DNA of 64,000 bases from Paludibacteraceae bacterium (GTDB taxonomy: Bacteria > Bacteroidota > Bacteroidia > Bacteroidales > Paludibacteraceae): assembly GCA_024399495.1 (NCBI GenBank), contig JAKSNY010000008.1, forward strand, positions 1 through 64,000. Direction: 5' to 3'. The notes under the pieces were generated by a model that was not told the origin of the DNA, ran no database searches, and worked only from the letters and a program-made list of their open reading frames with translations. Below, in pieces: positions 18,499 to 29,305 of the stretch (position 1 is the stretch's first letter; the number at the start of each line of letters is the position of its first letter). The translations under genes were made by a program, and so were the position numbers.

Positions 18499-18675
18499 TT
18501 ATTTTGCTACATCATTATCTATGCCTTTTTTCATTACAATTCCGTGAACTATTGCTCCGGCAACAATTAGAACAGCCCCAATAGCAAGTGTTGCGTTTGT
18601 CTCACACGCTAAGAAGAATGGGACAATAAGTGCCAATACACCTAATAATACAATTATAACTCCAATGTGTTTCAT
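18499..18675 (-). CDS. 58-residue two-segment membrane protein
   Basis: A short ORF beginning MKHIGVIIVLLGVLALIVP and ending KKGIDNDVAK. It has two hydrophobic segments (about 4-23 and 29-49) joined by a short turn with CETN, then a basic/polar tail. It lies between a strong terminator and parE, separated from parE by about 100 bp of A/T-rich DNA. Small proteins of this pattern are widespread in Bacteroidales. No function is known to me. Codon structure and clean flanks support it as real. Confidence 0.65.
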   Translation of the reverse strand: MKHIGVIIVLLGVLALIVPFFLACETNATLAIGAVLIVAGAIVHGIVMKKGIDNDVAK

Positions 18676-18778
18676 AGTTTTTAATATGTTTTGTGTTTAT
18701 ATTTTCTATATGGAATACAAAGAAACTAATAATTTTATAAAATTAAAAGTTTTTAAGCCCTTTTTTTAATAATATGTG

Positions 18779-20650
18779 TTAAACACCTAGTAATTCCTCT
18801 TCGCTGTCGCTTTCAATTCTTAAATTGTCAATGATAAAGTCTTGTCTTTCGGGTGTGTTTTTACCCATATAGAAACTTAGCAGATTTGCCACTGAGTCCT
18901 CTTTTTTAATTGATACAGGGTCTAATCTTATATCTTTCCCTATAAAGTCTCCAAACTCATCGGGTGAGATTTCTCCCAAACCTTTAAATCTGGTGATTTC
19001 TGCTGTATCGCCTAATTTGTTAATCGCCTCTATACGCTCATCATCTGAATAGCAGTAGTATTTCTCCTTTTTATTTCTAACTCTAAACAACGGTGTTTGG
19101 AGAATATATACATGCCCCATTTTAACTAAATCAGGGAAGAATTGTAAAAAGAAATTAAGCATCAGAAGCCTAATGTGCATTCCGTCATCATCGGCATCGG
19201 TGGCTATAATCACTTTGTTGTATCTAAGGCCGTCAAGCCCGTCCTCTATATTGAGTGCCGCTTGCAAAAGGTTAAACTCCTCATTCTCATATACCACCTT
19301 CTTTGTCAATCCGTAACTGTTAAGTGGCTTGCCTCTAAGGCTGAATACTGCTTGGGTGTTTACATCACGGCTTTTGGTTATAGAGCCACTTGCAGAATCA
19401 CCCTCGGTTATGAATATTGAGCTTGCAAGGCGTTTCTCGTCATCTTTGCCCTCATTTAGGTGGTAACGGCAGTCACGTAGTTTTGTATTGTGAAGGTTGG
19501 CTTTCTTTGCCCTCTCCTTGGCTTGTTTTGATATTCCTGCTATTGCTTTGCGTTCACGCTCTGCATCCTGTATCTTTTTGTTTATGATTTCTGCAATGTC
19601 AGGGTTCTTGTGCATAAAGTTGTCAAGTTCTTTCTTTAGAAAATCAGATACATACTTGGCAATTGATGGTCCGTCAGGTCCCATGTCTTTGGAACCTAAT
19701 TTTATTTTTGTCTGAGACTCAAATACCGGCTCCTCAACTCCTATGGATATGGAGGCACACAGTCCGCTCCTGATATCGGAGTACTCCATGTTTTTATTGA
19801 AGAACTCCTTTATGGTGCGTGCATAAGCCTCTCTCAATGCACTTTGATGAGTGCCGCCCTGTATAGTGTATTGCCCGTTTACAAAAGAGTAGTATTCCTC
19901 TCCGTATTGGTCTGTATGGGTAAATGCAACCTCTATGTCCTGCCCTTGCAGATGTACTATAGGATAAAGTGTCTCTGCGGTCACTTTCTCATTCAGAAGG
20001 TCAAGCAGTCCGTTTTTGGAAATGAACTTAGTGCCGTTAAACGTGAGTATAAGACCAGGGTTAAGGTAACTGTAGTTGCGGAGCATATCCGCTATTATAT
20101 CCTCTTTATAGTTATACTTGCCAAATAGTTTCTCACCACCATCAGGGGTGAATTCAATAAACGTTCCGTTCTTTTCATCGGTGGCTTCCAAATCCCAATC
20201 CTTAACAAGTTTACCCTCTACAAAATCGGCACGTTTGGCATATCCGTCTCGGTATGATATGGCTGTGAACGAACTGGAAAGGGCGTTTACCGCTTTGGTA
20301 CCAACACCGTTAAGACCGACGCTCTTCTTAAATACGGCAGAATCATACTTGGCTCCTGTATTCATAATGGAAACGCAGTCTATAAGTTTGCCTTGCGGAA
20401 TGCCTCTACCATAGTCACGTACACATATAGTCTTGTCTTTGAGGGTGATGTCTATACGGTTACCAAAATTCATCCTGAACTCATCAATAGAGTTATCAAT
20501 AACCTCTTTAAGCAGTACGTAGATGCCGTCATCAGCATAATTGCCATCGCCAAGTTTGCCGATGTACATACCTGGTCTGAGCCTTACATGCTCTAACCCT
20601 TCCAACGTAATGACGTGGTCTTCACTATATATTGCAGGTGATTCTTCCAT
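18779..20650 (-). CDS. parE: DNA topoisomerase IV subunit B ParE
   Basis: A 623-residue type IIA topoisomerase ATPase subunit. It has an N-terminal GHKL ATPase ([35 protein letters not shown]), a transducer domain and a TOPRIM domain with ITEGDSASG and [11 protein letters not shown]. The C-terminal part ends with the short GyrB/ParE tail. The sequence [34 protein letters not shown] (quoted in two parts: [20 protein letters not shown], then [14 protein letters not shown]) and length match Bacteroidetes ParE rather than GyrB. parC is not in the window. It relaxes and decatenates DNA with ParC. It is the last gene of a minus-strand run, 26 nt after a membrane protein gene. Confidence 0.9.
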   Translation of the reverse strand: MEESPAIYSEDHVITLEGLEHVRLRPGMYIGKLGDGNYADDGIYVLLKEVIDNSIDEFRMNFGNRIDITLKDKTICVRDYGRGIPQGKLIDCVSIMNTGAKYDSAVFKKSVGLNGVGTKAVNALSSSFTAISYRDGYAKRADFVEGKLVKDWDLEATDEKNGTFIEFTPDGGEKLFGKYNYKEDIIADMLRNYSYLNPGLILTFNGTKFISKNGLLDLLNEKVTAETLYPIVHLQGQDIEVAFTHTDQYGEEYYSFVNGQYTIQGGTHQSALREAYARTIKEFFNKNMEYSDIRSGLCASISIGVEEPVFESQTKIKLGSKDMGPDGPSIAKYVSDFLKKELDNFMHKNPDIAEIINKKIQDAERERKAIAGISKQAKERAKKANLHNTKLRDCRYHLNEGKDDEKRLASSIFITEGDSASGSITKSRDVNTQAVFSLRGKPLNSYGLTKKVVYENEEFNLLQAALNIEDGLDGLRYNKVIIATDADDDGMHIRLLMLNFFLQFFPDLVKMGHVYILQTPLFRVRNKKEKYYCYSDDERIEAINKLGDTAEITRFKGLGEISPDEFGDFIGKDIRLDPVSIKKEDSVANLLSFYMGKNTPERQDFIIDNLRIESDSEEELLGV

Positions 20651-20676
20651 ATCTTACAAAGATACGAAAAAATATG

Positions 20677-21573
20677 TTACAAAACAACTGTTTTTGCCAA
20701 AAAGATTAGCAACATTATTGCCAAAAATGTGTAGAATAGTATTTTATGAGCGATGGAATTGCTTTTCTCAACGTATATGGATAGTGGAATACTTACAAAA
20801 ATAAGTGTAAGAGGCTCTCCTATAAGTATTGACAGCAAAATTATCATAAAGGTAAACAGTACAGATGACCTGAACTGAATGCTTTGTTTCTGATAGCTTA
20901 ATACGTAGGCAACCAGTGAGCATAGTGTATATACCCCGATGCAGCCATACGTAATAATGTCAGCAGTTCTTAAATTGGAGAATATGGGATGAATGGTAAT
21001 GCTTGTAACATAATGCTGAAACATACATATATCATCACAAAAATAATAGTATGCCGCAACCACCCCAAAAGGCAATCCCAACCCAAACAGGCAAGCCGTC
21101 AGATTTCTGGCACTCAAGGCATCAAATATGCTGAATCCTAGTATAAATGCCGGAATAATCCAAATGGCGGATTGGTCTATAAAGAATGATATAGACAGAA
21201 TAAACATTACGTCAAACACCCGCCATACTGTATCCTTGTTCTTGTAAAGAGTTAAGGTGATAAGATATGATATGAGAATTAAAATAGAGCAGATGAAACC
21301 TTTATACCATCCGTCTGTAAAGTCTGATGTACCACAGCATAGTATTATGAATAATGCAGGTGTAACAAAGTTATCTTGTATGACCTTAGAGGTATAGCAA
21401 GCCCATATTACCAATGCGGAAGACAGAATAAAGAACAATGGGGTAAGTATTTTAACGTCAAGATTATACTTGCCCAATATCACAGGTGTGCACATTGCCA
21501 AGAATGTAACGGCAGTTATTACACTTGCTGTTACAACGCTAAGCAATTTTGTTTCTGTCCTGTGCCTGTACAT
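20677..21573 (-). CDS. Multi-pass membrane protein of unknown function
   Basis: A 298-residue protein made almost entirely of hydrophobic segments (roughly ten), starting MYRHRTETKLLSVVTASVI. The opening RTETKLLS and the position next to purD resemble the Bacteroidetes DUF6427 membrane family, but I assign that only tentatively. No catalytic motif is seen. It begins 2 nt after the purD stop, so it is co-transcribed with purD and probably parE. Confidence 0.7.
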   Translation of the reverse strand: MYRHRTETKLLSVVTASVITAVTFLAMCTPVILGKYNLDVKILTPLFFILSSALVIWACYTSKVIQDNFVTPALFIILCCGTSDFTDGWYKGFICSILILISYLITLTLYKNKDTVWRVFDVMFILSISFFIDQSAIWIIPAFILGFSIFDALSARNLTACLFGLGLPFGVVAAYYYFCDDICMFQHYVTSITIHPIFSNLRTADIITYGCIGVYTLCSLVAYVLSYQKQSIQFRSSVLFTFMIILLSILIGEPLTLIFVSIPLSIYVEKSNSIAHKILFYTFLAIMLLIFLAKTVVL

Positions 21574-21575
21574 GG

Positions 21576-22847
21576 TTATTTAAGGTCAAACCCTATATCA
21601 CGTCTGAAGTATTTGCCGTCAAAGTCAATGGTGCGGGCTGCTTCAAATGATTTTTTTAGAGCGGCATCTTTGGTATCGCCGTATGAACTTACGGCAATAA
21701 CCCTGCCGCCACTTGTAATTACGGCAGAGTCTTTAATGGCTGTTCCTGCGTGGAACACAACACTGTCAGTAACCTTATCAGTACCTGTAATGACTTTTCC
21801 TTTTTGGTATGCCTCAGGATACCCACCCGATACAAGCATTACCGTAACTGCATAACGTGGGTCTTTCTCTATTGTGCGGCTCTTTAATGTTCCGTCAGCC
21901 ACCGCCTCAAACAAATCCACTATATCGTTCTTTAGGCGTAGCATAACAGATTCAGTTTCAGGGTCTCCCATACGGGCATTATACTCTATTACGTATGGGT
22001 CTCCGCCTACGTTTATAAGCCCGAAGAAAACAAACCCCTTATAATCTATTTTTTCTGCATAGAGTCCGTCTATCGTAGGCTTTATAATGCGTTTCTCTAT
22101 CTTATCCATAAACTCATCGGTGCAGAAACTTACTGGCGATATGGAACCCATTCCACCTGTGTTCAGCCCTTTATCTCCCTCACCTATACGCTTATAGTCT
22201 TTAGCCTCAGGCAGTATCACATAATCCTTGCCGTCTGTAAGAACAAATACGCTGCACTCTATGCCACTAAGAAACTCCTCTAATACAACGGTTGCACTTG
22301 ATGCCCCGAATTTTCCGCCCAACATCTCGTCAAGTTCCTTGTAAGCCTCTTCAAGTGAGTCTATTATAAGAACTCCCTTACCTGCCGCTAATCCGTCTGC
22401 CTTTAGCACGTACGGAGCCTTCATCTCCTTAAGAAACGCTTTGCCTTCGTCTAAATTAGAGGCATTTACAGAGAGATATTTTGCAGTGGGTATGTTATGC
22501 CTCATCATAAACTGTTTGGCAAAATCCTTGCTGCCCTCCATTTGAGCCCCAAATTTGGACGGTCCTATTACCGTGATGCCACATAAATCTTTGTTGCCCT
22601 TAAAATAATCATAGATACCCTTTACAAGTGGGTCTTCCGGTCCCACAACAACCATAGATACATTATTCTCTACGGCAAACTTGCCTATTGCATCAAAATC
22701 GTCTGCTTTGATTGGTACGTTTACACCCACATTGCAAGTTCCTGCATTGCCAGGGGCAATAAACAGTTTGTCAACTTTCTTACTTTGTGCAATTTTCCAA
22801 GCCAAGGCGTGCTCACGTCCGCCGGAACCTAATAATAATATGTTCAT
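21576..22847 (-). CDS. purD: Phosphoribosylamine-glycine ligase PurD
   Basis: A 423-residue ATP-grasp enzyme of purine synthesis that joins glycine to phosphoribosylamine. It has the N-terminal [18 protein letters not shown], the ATP-grasp block [16 protein letters not shown] (about 145-160), and [20 protein letters not shown] (about 275-300). Length matches the family. It is flanked upstream by a TATGATG-type repeat and downstream by the membrane protein gene. Confidence 0.95.
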   Translation of the reverse strand: MNILLLGSGGREHALAWKIAQSKKVDKLFIAPGNAGTCNVGVNVPIKADDFDAIGKFAVENNVSMVVVGPEDPLVKGIYDYFKGNKDLCGITVIGPSKFGAQMEGSKDFAKQFMMRHNIPTAKYLSVNASNLDEGKAFLKEMKAPYVLKADGLAAGKGVLIIDSLEEAYKELDEMLGGKFGASSATVVLEEFLSGIECSVFVLTDGKDYVILPEAKDYKRIGEGDKGLNTGGMGSISPVSFCTDEFMDKIEKRIIKPTIDGLYAEKIDYKGFVFFGLINVGGDPYVIEYNARMGDPETESVMLRLKNDIVDLFEAVADGTLKSRTIEKDPRYAVTVMLVSGGYPEAYQKGKVITGTDKVTDSVVFHAGTAIKDSAVITSGGRVIAVSSYGDTKDAALKKSFEAARTIDFDGKYFRRDIGFDLK

Positions 22848-22850
22848 ATT

Positions 22851-22880
22851 AATGTATGATGTATAATGTATGATGTATGT
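22851..22880. repeat. TATGATG-type junction repeat (copy 3)
   Basis: Imperfect tandem units fill the 37-bp gap between the deacetylase stop and the purD start. Confidence 0.75.
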
Positions 22881-22884
22881 TTGT

Positions 22885-23493
22885 TTATAATTTATTGAAT
22901 TTGAATCCTTGTGCTATCCAATACTCTATGGCTTTGGGTAGGGCGTATCTCATGTTCTTTTGTGCTTTTACAGAGTCATGAAATACCACAATAGAGCCGT
23001 TTCTACTGTATTTTTTGGCTATGTTAAATACCTTCTCTCCACTAAGTTTAGGGTTGTAGTCACGTGTAATTACATCCCATAACACTATGCGATACCGTTT
23101 GCCTAATTCTTTTGTCTGACTAAGCGTTATACGTCCGTGTGGAGGTCTGAAAAGCGTGGACTTGATAAATTCCGCTCCATGCTCTATGTCTTTAAAAAAT
23201 ATCTCTGAATCTCTATAAAGTCCCCTCTTATGGTCATATCCATGCAATCCCACAGAGTGACCTCTTTTTACTATTTCTGCATATAACTCAGGGTTTGCCT
23301 CCACAGTTCTTCCTATGCAGAAAAAGGTGGCTTTTATTCCATAGTTGTCCAGTAAGTCAAGTATCCAAAGAGTGTTTTCTGCCGTAGGTCCGTCATCGAT
23401 GGTAAGATAAATAACCTTTTCATCTTTATCCATTCTCCAAAGTACACCTTTGTAAAACAGACGTACTATTGCTGGAATTCTCTCTATAAACAT
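22885..23493 (-). CDS. Polysaccharide deacetylase (NodB domain)
   Basis: A 202-residue CE4-type protein. The metal-binding and catalytic motifs are intact: TIDDGP (about 31-36), GLHGYDH (H-x3-H, about 77-83), FRPPHGR (about 115-121), WDV..RD (about 138-145) and VVFHDS (about 170-175). It would remove N-acetyl groups from a polysaccharide or peptidoglycan. There is no clear signal peptide, so a cytoplasmic or peripheral location is possible. Its start overlaps the end of the DUF2723 gene by one base. Confidence 0.88.
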   Translation of the reverse strand: MFIERIPAIVRLFYKGVLWRMDKDEKVIYLTIDDGPTAENTLWILDLLDNYGIKATFFCIGRTVEANPELYAEIVKRGHSVGLHGYDHKRGLYRDSEIFFKDIEHGAEFIKSTLFRPPHGRITLSQTKELGKRYRIVLWDVITRDYNPKLSGEKVFNIAKKYSRNGSIVVFHDSVKAQKNMRYALPKAIEYWIAQGFKFNKL

Positions 23494-26400
23494 TATCTTG
23501 CCCCTTGATATAGGTCCATATATTTTATGTAAGACTCATAATATTTCTCAAAGTCAGATTCGTCGTACTCTCTGCTTATAAGTGCAAGTTGTTGCAATAC
23601 AGCCAAATTAACAGCAATGTCCTGCATTGCACTTGCACGCTTGTCGCCGTTAAATTGGCTTAGCCATGCAAGGTTTGCGGTTGCATCGTCCGCTAATTGA
23701 GAGCCAAGTTCCTTGGCTTTGTCTTTAATTCCTATGGCATAGTAGTTCTCAACAAACCCTACCGATGTATATGTGTGCGGAACAGTGTTGCCTGGTATTG
23801 ATGTCATACATTTCTCAAGTGCTTTTTCCGCTCTGTCATAATCATGTTCTGCAATTAGAGCGTCAATAAGGTGGCTGAACATCTGACGTTGGGCTATACA
23901 CATTCTGAGTATGTTCTCATCCAAATAGACCTTAGGATTCTCTATATTGCCAAACTTAAATTTGTTCATCATGTTATCATACATAAGGTCTGTATTCACA
24001 TGTTCCTCTTTAGAATCTTTGAATGGAACTATTCTGTATGCCATACCTTCAAGTTGGAAATATTTTTTCATACCCATATACATATCGCTGCCTACCGTTA
24101 CAGCATAGTACAAAGGACGTTCCCAATTATTATTGGCTATCATCTCAAGCACCATTAAATCGCTCTTTGTAAGAAAGCGTTTACCTCCAAGGTCTATTAT
24201 CATCTCATCTGCTATCAAATCTTTCTGCTCCTCTGTAATAGCACCTTGCTTAACCAGATTGTCTTTATTTACAGGCACTTTAAAACGCTTGCAAGGCAGA
24301 TATTCCTTATAACTGCCACTGCCTCTTGGGTCTGTTTTGGTCATAGGGTCATCACTTGCAAGGAATACATCCAGTGCCCATTTAAGGTCAATAGGACCAT
24401 CTATCAGGTCATACACCTGAACCACATCACGCTTGCCTTCTACGTAGGTTTTACGTTCCCATGATATGGGCAAACCCTTTGACTCGTAAGCATCGCGGCG
24501 CATTTGGTCTATATACCAATCTGTTTGCAGATAAGAGAGATTACAAACCCTCTTATCAAGTGATACAGGATTAGCCTCTGTGTCTTGCGTGTACCATAGA
24601 GGGAATGTATCGTTATCACCGTTAGTGAATATAACTGCATTAGGGGCACATGAATTAAAGTAGTTTAATCCAAAATCCCTTACTACGTAGCGGTTTGAAC
24701 GGTCATGGTCGTCCCAATTCTCTTTAGCCATAATGACTGGAGCCGGTATCGCTATAATAAATGCCAATATGGCTGCCGCTATGCCGGGCACTTTTGTCTG
24801 CTTTATGTAGTGAGAAATGCCTGCCACACCAAATCCAACCCAAATGGCAAAGGCAAAGAAACTGCCTGCGTAAGCGTAATCCCTCTCCCTTGGCTCTGAA
24901 GGACCTTGGTTCAGGTACAGCACTATGGCTATACCCATCATAAAGAACAGTGTAAGTGTAATCCAAAACGATTCACTCCCCTTCTTGCCCATAGATAGTT
25001 GATAGACAATGCCGATGATACCTAAAATCAGTGGCAGTAAATAATAGCTGTTGTTTCCTTTGTTATTGGCATACGCTGGCGGAAGATTGTCTTGAGTGCC
25101 TATGGTAGCATCATCTATAAAGTTGAATCCGCTCTTCCAATTTCCGTTTGTCACCTCACCGTGTCCTTGAATATCGTTCTGTCTGCCGGCAAAGTTCCAC
25201 AGGAAGTAACGCCAATACATGTAGTTTAGCTGATATGTGAAGAAGAATGCAAGATTCTCTCCAAAAGTAGGCACTTTAACCTTCTTGTTACGTCCGCACT
25301 CATCGTAATCCACCATCTTGCCTTTTACATTTACCCAACTCTCATATAGTTGAGGATGGTCTCCCTGATCGCTGTGCATACGTGGGAACAGTGTCTTGAA
25401 TTGGCTTCCATATACTGCCTTGTAACTGGTTGATGTAACTACGTACTCGTCTTTTTCATCGGGTGAGAGTTTCTCTTTCTTACCGTATTTTTTAGAGCCT
25501 TCCACTGTCTTTGTGTGGCAATATTCGCCAGCCACCTCCAATTCAGGCTCAGCACTATAGTATGCACCATATAACAGAGGACGGTCTCCGTATTGCTCAC
25601 GATTAAGGTAATCCTTTAGGGCGAAAACATTATCGGGAGAGTTCTGGTCCATAGGAGGGTTTGCAAGAGAACGCACCACTGTTACGGCATAACAACTGTA
25701 TCCCAAAAGAATAACTGCCATTGATACTATTACGGTGCTGATAATACGTATGTTGATGTCATCCTTTTTCAGCACAAAGTACAAAATGGTGGCTGCAATT
25801 ATGAGTATTCCAACCCAAAAGCTGCCTCCAAGGAACGGCACTCCAAGCAGTGAGGCTGTAAGCAATGAGGATATCTTGATGCGTGTTATATTGGGTTCTG
25901 TGCGGTAAAGCTCTACTATAGACCATATTAGAGATCCTATTGCTATAATGCAATATACCAACGTGCCTGAATTGAACGGAAACCCTAATGTGTTTACAAA
26001 GAATAACTCGATGTAGCCTGCAAGGGTTATGAATCCAGGTATAAGTCCGTAAAGTATGAATGCAAGTATTGCAAATGATATAAGAAGTGCAATGCACATA
26101 CCTTTGAACGATGGATTCTCCGCTTTCTTGAAGTAATATACCAATGCTATGGCAGGTATTGTAAGCAAGTTCAGCAGGTGAACGCCCACAGATATACCCA
26201 TAATATAGAATATGAGTATAAGGAAACGGTCAGAGTGCGGTGAGTCCGCTTTTTGCTCCCATTTTAGTATTATCCAGAATACCAATGCGGTAAGGAATGA
26301 TGAATATGAATACACCTCCGCCTCCACTGCATTGAACCAGAATGTATCAGAGAACGCATACACTAATGCACCCACTATGCCGCTGCCTATGATTTCTATG

Positions 26401-26750
26401 CTCTCTGTCAGTGACGGAATGTTATCTATGCCCACCATAAGACGCTTTACCAAATGAGTTATGGTAAAGTAAAGGAACATTATGGTAAGTGCTGCAAACA
26501 AGGCACTAAGGATGTTAATCATATAAGCCACTTGGCTTGGGTCACTTGCAAATAGTGAAAAGACCTTGCCTGTAAGCATAAAGAAAGGTGCTCCGGGTGG
26601 GTGACCCACTTCCATTTTGAATGCTGTTGTTATAAATTCCGGACAATCCCAGAAACTTGCCGTAGGCTCTACTGTAAGGGCGTATGTAACCATAGAGATT
26701 ACGAATACGGCAAATCCCATTATTCTGTTAATCCAATTATATGTTTTCAT
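23493..26750 (-). CDS. DUF2723 membrane protein (TMEM260/GT-C-like)
   Basis: A 1085-residue protein with about a dozen membrane segments in the first 400 residues and again near 580-690, followed by a soluble C-terminal region of about 390 residues with TPR-like helices near the end. The opening has the family pattern TYALTVEPTASFWDCPEFI and KMEVGHPPGAPFFML. DUF2723 is related to human TMEM260, an O-mannosyltransferase, so a protein O-glycosylation role is plausible in Bacteroidetes but inferred. The start MKTYNWINR is preferred over one 13 codons upstream because that codon overlaps the -7 box. Confidence 0.85.
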   Translation of the reverse strand: MKTYNWINRIMGFAVFVISMVTYALTVEPTASFWDCPEFITTAFKMEVGHPPGAPFFMLTGKVFSLFASDPSQVAYMINILSALFAALTIMFLYFTITHLVKRLMVGIDNIPSLTESIEIIGSGIVGALVYAFSDTFWFNAVEAEVYSYSSFLTALVFWIILKWEQKADSPHSDRFLILIFYIMGISVGVHLLNLLTIPAIALVYYFKKAENPSFKGMCIALLISFAILAFILYGLIPGFITLAGYIELFFVNTLGFPFNSGTLVYCIIAIGSLIWSIVELYRTEPNITRIKISSLLTASLLGVPFLGGSFWVGILIIAATILYFVLKKDDINIRIISTVIVSMAVILLGYSCYAVTVVRSLANPPMDQNSPDNVFALKDYLNREQYGDRPLLYGAYYSAEPELEVAGEYCHTKTVEGSKKYGKKEKLSPDEKDEYVVTSTSYKAVYGSQFKTLFPRMHSDQGDHPQLYESWVNVKGKMVDYDECGRNKKVKVPTFGENLAFFFTYQLNYMYWRYFLWNFAGRQNDIQGHGEVTNGNWKSGFNFIDDATIGTQDNLPPAYANNKGNNSYYLLPLILGIIGIVYQLSMGKKGSESFWITLTLFFMMGIAIVLYLNQGPSEPRERDYAYAGSFFAFAIWVGFGVAGISHYIKQTKVPGIAAAILAFIIAIPAPVIMAKENWDDHDRSNRYVVRDFGLNYFNSCAPNAVIFTNGDNDTFPLWYTQDTEANPVSLDKRVCNLSYLQTDWYIDQMRRDAYESKGLPISWERKTYVEGKRDVVQVYDLIDGPIDLKWALDVFLASDDPMTKTDPRGSGSYKEYLPCKRFKVPVNKDNLVKQGAITEEQKDLIADEMIIDLGGKRFLTKSDLMVLEMIANNNWERPLYYAVTVGSDMYMGMKKYFQLEGMAYRIVPFKDSKEEHVNTDLMYDNMMNKFKFGNIENPKVYLDENILRMCIAQRQMFSHLIDALIAEHDYDRAEKALEKCMTSIPGNTVPHTYTSVGFVENYYAIGIKDKAKELGSQLADDATANLAWLSQFNGDKRASAMQDIAVNLAVLQQLALISREYDESDFEKYYESYIKYMDLYQGAR

Positions 26751-26786
26751 ATAGTAAAAGTTGATAAGTTCTACCCAAATAAGCCA

Positions 26787-26794
26787 CAAAGGTA
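26787..26794 (-). promoter_or_regulatory. -7 box of the DUF2723 operon
   Basis: TACCTTTG on the minus strand, 37 bp upstream of the chosen start. It is 12 bp from the divergent S41 promoter box, so the two promoters share upstream DNA. Confidence 0.6.
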
Positions 26795-26806
26795 CGTTTT
26801 TTTTGC

Positions 26807-26814
26807 TATCTTTG
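26807..26814 (+). promoter_or_regulatory. -7 box of the S41 protease gene
   Basis: TATCTTTG preceded by a T tract. The ATG is only 10 bp beyond the box, implying a very short or absent leader. Confidence 0.6.
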
Positions 26815-26824
26815 CAAACATAAT

Positions 26825-28282
26825 ATGAAACATCAGATATTTATAAGGGTCAAGGGTTGGTTGCTTGCTGTTTTGTACGTAGTGGTGGCAATTCCTATAT
26901 ATGGCAGGCAGATAACAAAGGAGGCTATGTCTGATATTCTCAAATTTTCAGATATATATAATTGTATATCAAATAATTATGTGGATAATGTAGATGTATC
27001 GAAACTTATGGACTATGCCATTGACGGAATGCTTTCAAAACTTGACCCTCATAGTAGGTATCTGACTGCACAGCAAGTAAAAGAGTCTCAAGAGATGCTG
27101 CACGGAGAGTTTGAGGGTATCGGGGTAAGTTATGTCGTAGTAAATGATACACTTAATGTGGTGCAGGTCATAGATGGCGGACCAGCTTGGGAATCGGGTA
27201 TTGAAATAGGAGATAAAATATTGTATGCTAATGATGTGTGTATAGTGGGAATGACTTCTGATTCTATTCAGGCTCACATAAAAGGCAAGCGAAAAACCAA
27301 GGTCAGTCTCTTGATAGACAGAGGAGGAAAAACTTTCAGACAGTCTTTGGCAAGAGACAGAATACCTGTTAAAAGTGTTGTTGCGGCTTATCTTGTAAAA
27401 CCCGATGTTGGTTTGGTCAGATTTGATAAATTCTCAGAGAACACAGAGAAAGAGGTGACTTCTGCCATAAATGATTTGAAGCGTCAAGGTGCTAAAAAAA
27501 TCATAATTGATTTAAGGGATAATGGTGGTGGGCTTCTTTACAGTGCGGTAGAGATTTTAAGCCAGTTCTTACCGGAAGGCACACCGATAGTTGAAACCAA
27601 AGGTAGCCGCAGACCTGATAATAAGTTAAAATCTTTAGGCGGTTATCAAAAATTTTTAAAAGACACTATTGTGGTGCTTATAAACCAAAATACCGCCTCT
27701 GCAAGTGAGATTTTCGCAGGTGCTATGCAGGATTTGGGCAGGGCTAAGATTGTAGGTTGCCGCAGTTTTGGCAAGGGACTTGTGCAACAGCCGTATCAAC
27801 TATCGGATGGTTCGGAGATAAGACTCACCACGTCAAGGTATTATACGCCAAGCGGAAGATGTATTCAGCGCCCTTATAAAAATGGAAAATACACAGACTC
27901 TTCTGAATATGGAATCAATCCCGATATCTATATAGAACCCGATACTGTGAAACTTACGGCGATAGAGCGGGCGGTAATAAAGAAGCAACTGCTTGTAAAG
28001 ATTTCTTTGCGTTATTATTTGCAGAATAAGGAGATATTAACGGCGATAAAAACGCCAGTGCAACTCTATAATGACTTAGATGTGTCAGAAATGCTACGGA
28101 CTTTAGAGTCGGAGTTGCTTGAAACTGGTATTGACTACACAAAAAACGAGTTTGAAGAGGCATCGGGCTTTTTCTCATTGTTATTCAAAGGTCTGATGGC
28201 GGAATACCTGTTAGGTCAAGAGGCGTATTACATAATAATGAATATGGAAAGTGATGAGGTGAAGGCAGCACTTGATGTATGA
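26825..28282 (+). CDS. S41 family C-terminal processing protease
   Basis: A 485-residue CtpA/Prc-type protease. It has an N-terminal membrane/signal segment (about 11-27), a leading helical region, a PDZ domain (about 90-175, GEFEGIGVSY) and the S41 core. The catalytic pair appears as TAS292ASEIF and SFGK317GL, 25 residues apart as in Prc. It is expected to act in the periplasm on C-termini of envelope proteins. The last codons and stop lie in a TATGATG-type repeat. Confidence 0.92.
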   Translation: MKHQIFIRVKGWLLAVLYVVVAIPIYGRQITKEAMSDILKFSDIYNCISNNYVDNVDVSKLMDYAIDGMLSKLDPHSRYLTAQQVKESQEMLHGEFEGIGVSYVVVNDTLNVVQVIDGGPAWESGIEIGDKILYANDVCIVGMTSDSIQAHIKGKRKTKVSLLIDRGGKTFRQSLARDRIPVKSVVAAYLVKPDVGLVRFDKFSENTEKEVTSAINDLKRQGAKKIIIDLRDNGGGLLYSAVEILSQFLPEGTPIVETKGSRRPDNKLKSLGGYQKFLKDTIVVLINQNTASASEIFAGAMQDLGRAKIVGCRSFGKGLVQQPYQLSDGSEIRLTTSRYYTPSGRCIQRPYKNGKYTDSSEYGINPDIYIEPDTVKLTAIERAVIKKQLLVKISLRYYLQNKEILTAIKTPVQLYNDLDVSEMLRTLESELLETGIDYTKNEFEEASGFFSLLFKGLMAEYLLGQEAYYIIMNMESDEVKAALDV

Positions 28283-28304
28283 TGTATAGATGTATGATGT
28301 ATGT
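28274..28304. repeat. TATGATG-type junction repeat (copy 4)
   Basis: Imperfect tandem units overlap the S41 protease stop codon and fill the start of the gap before the M23 peptidase promoter. Confidence 0.75.
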
Positions 28305-28330
28305 TATTTTGCAGTTGGTAAAAAAAATTG

Positions 28331-28338
28331 TATATTTG
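28331..28338 (+). promoter_or_regulatory. -7 box of the M23 peptidase-secA promoter
   Basis: TATATTTG lies 21 bp before the ATG, with a TTTTG at 28307-28311 upstream. Confidence 0.6.
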
Positions 28339-28359
28339 CAGATTAAATTGTATAATTAG

Positions 28360-29304
28360 ATGAAAAGATTTTTGTTGATTGCTGTATGTTTGTGTTTGTT
28401 TCTTACAATTGAGGCAAAGGATTCAGACAACATATTTGGAATAGAGGAAGTAGTGTTTCCCGATACAGAGGAAATGGAGAATGCAGACATAGACAGCGAT
28501 AATTATGACTCTGAAAACGATGATAATGATGCAATAGTGACAGCCAAATCAGATACAACGGTTGCGGCACTTGAGGTGGATTCCGCTTGTATGTTTCATT
28601 TTCAATTATTTAGGGACAGTACGTATGAGTCTGTATATAATACAATTTGGAGTACCGCTGTAGTTAATCCGTATAATTGTAATCTTTATAATATGAAGGA
28701 CACCGTTATGGTGGATATGCACGGTTACACACACCCTTATTTAGGTAGGATTACCTCTAATTTTGGAATGCGTCATTACCGTTTCCATTATGGCACAGAT
28801 GTAAAACTGCTTGTGGGCGATACCATTAGAAGTGCTTTTGACGGAGTTGTGCGTATAGCAAAATATGGTAAGGGCTACGGCTATTATGTGCTTGTACGCC
28901 ATAATAATGGTTTGGAGACTGTTTATGGGCATTGCAGCAAATTATTGGTTGTACCCGATGCATGCGTTAAGAGTGGCGACCCGATAGCGTTGGGTGGCAA
29001 TACAGGGCGTAGCACAGGTTCTCACTTGCACTATGAAATACGCTATGTGGGTAACCCGATAGAGCCTAACACCATTGTGGACTTTGAAACGGGATTGCCA
29101 AAATCAGACACATTGATGGTGTGTGCCAAAATATTCAAGTATAAAAAAGACATTCAAAACATAGCAATATATGTGGTGCGTAAAGGCGATACCCTATCGG
29201 GTATAGCAAAAAAGAGAGGCACCACAGTATCCAGACTTTGTAAACTTAACGGCATAAAACCAAACACAATATTAAAAATAGGTAGAAAATTAAGATGTTC
29301 ATAA
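28360..29304 (+). CDS. M23 family metallopeptidase with LysM domain
   Basis: A 314-residue envelope protein. A signal peptide (about 1-19) is followed by an acidic low-complexity stretch (about 30-60), an M23 peptidase domain with H143-x3-D147 (FHYGTD) and H222-x-H224 (SHLHYE), and a C-terminal LysM domain (about 268-312, [17 protein letters not shown]). The zinc ligands are present, so it is likely an active peptidoglycan endopeptidase. secA starts one base after its stop codon. Confidence 0.93.
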   Translation: MKRFLLIAVCLCLFLTIEAKDSDNIFGIEEVVFPDTEEMENADIDSDNYDSENDDNDAIVTAKSDTTVAALEVDSACMFHFQLFRDSTYESVYNTIWSTAVVNPYNCNLYNMKDTVMVDMHGYTHPYLGRITSNFGMRHYRFHYGTDVKLLVGDTIRSAFDGVVRIAKYGKGYGYYVLVRHNNGLETVYGHCSKLLVVPDACVKSGDPIALGGNTGRSTGSHLHYEIRYVGNPIEPNTIVDFETGLPKSDTLMVCAKIFKYKKDIQNIAIYVVRKGDTLSGIAKKRGTTVSRLCKLNGIKPNTILKIGRKLRCS

Positions 29305-29305
29305 T

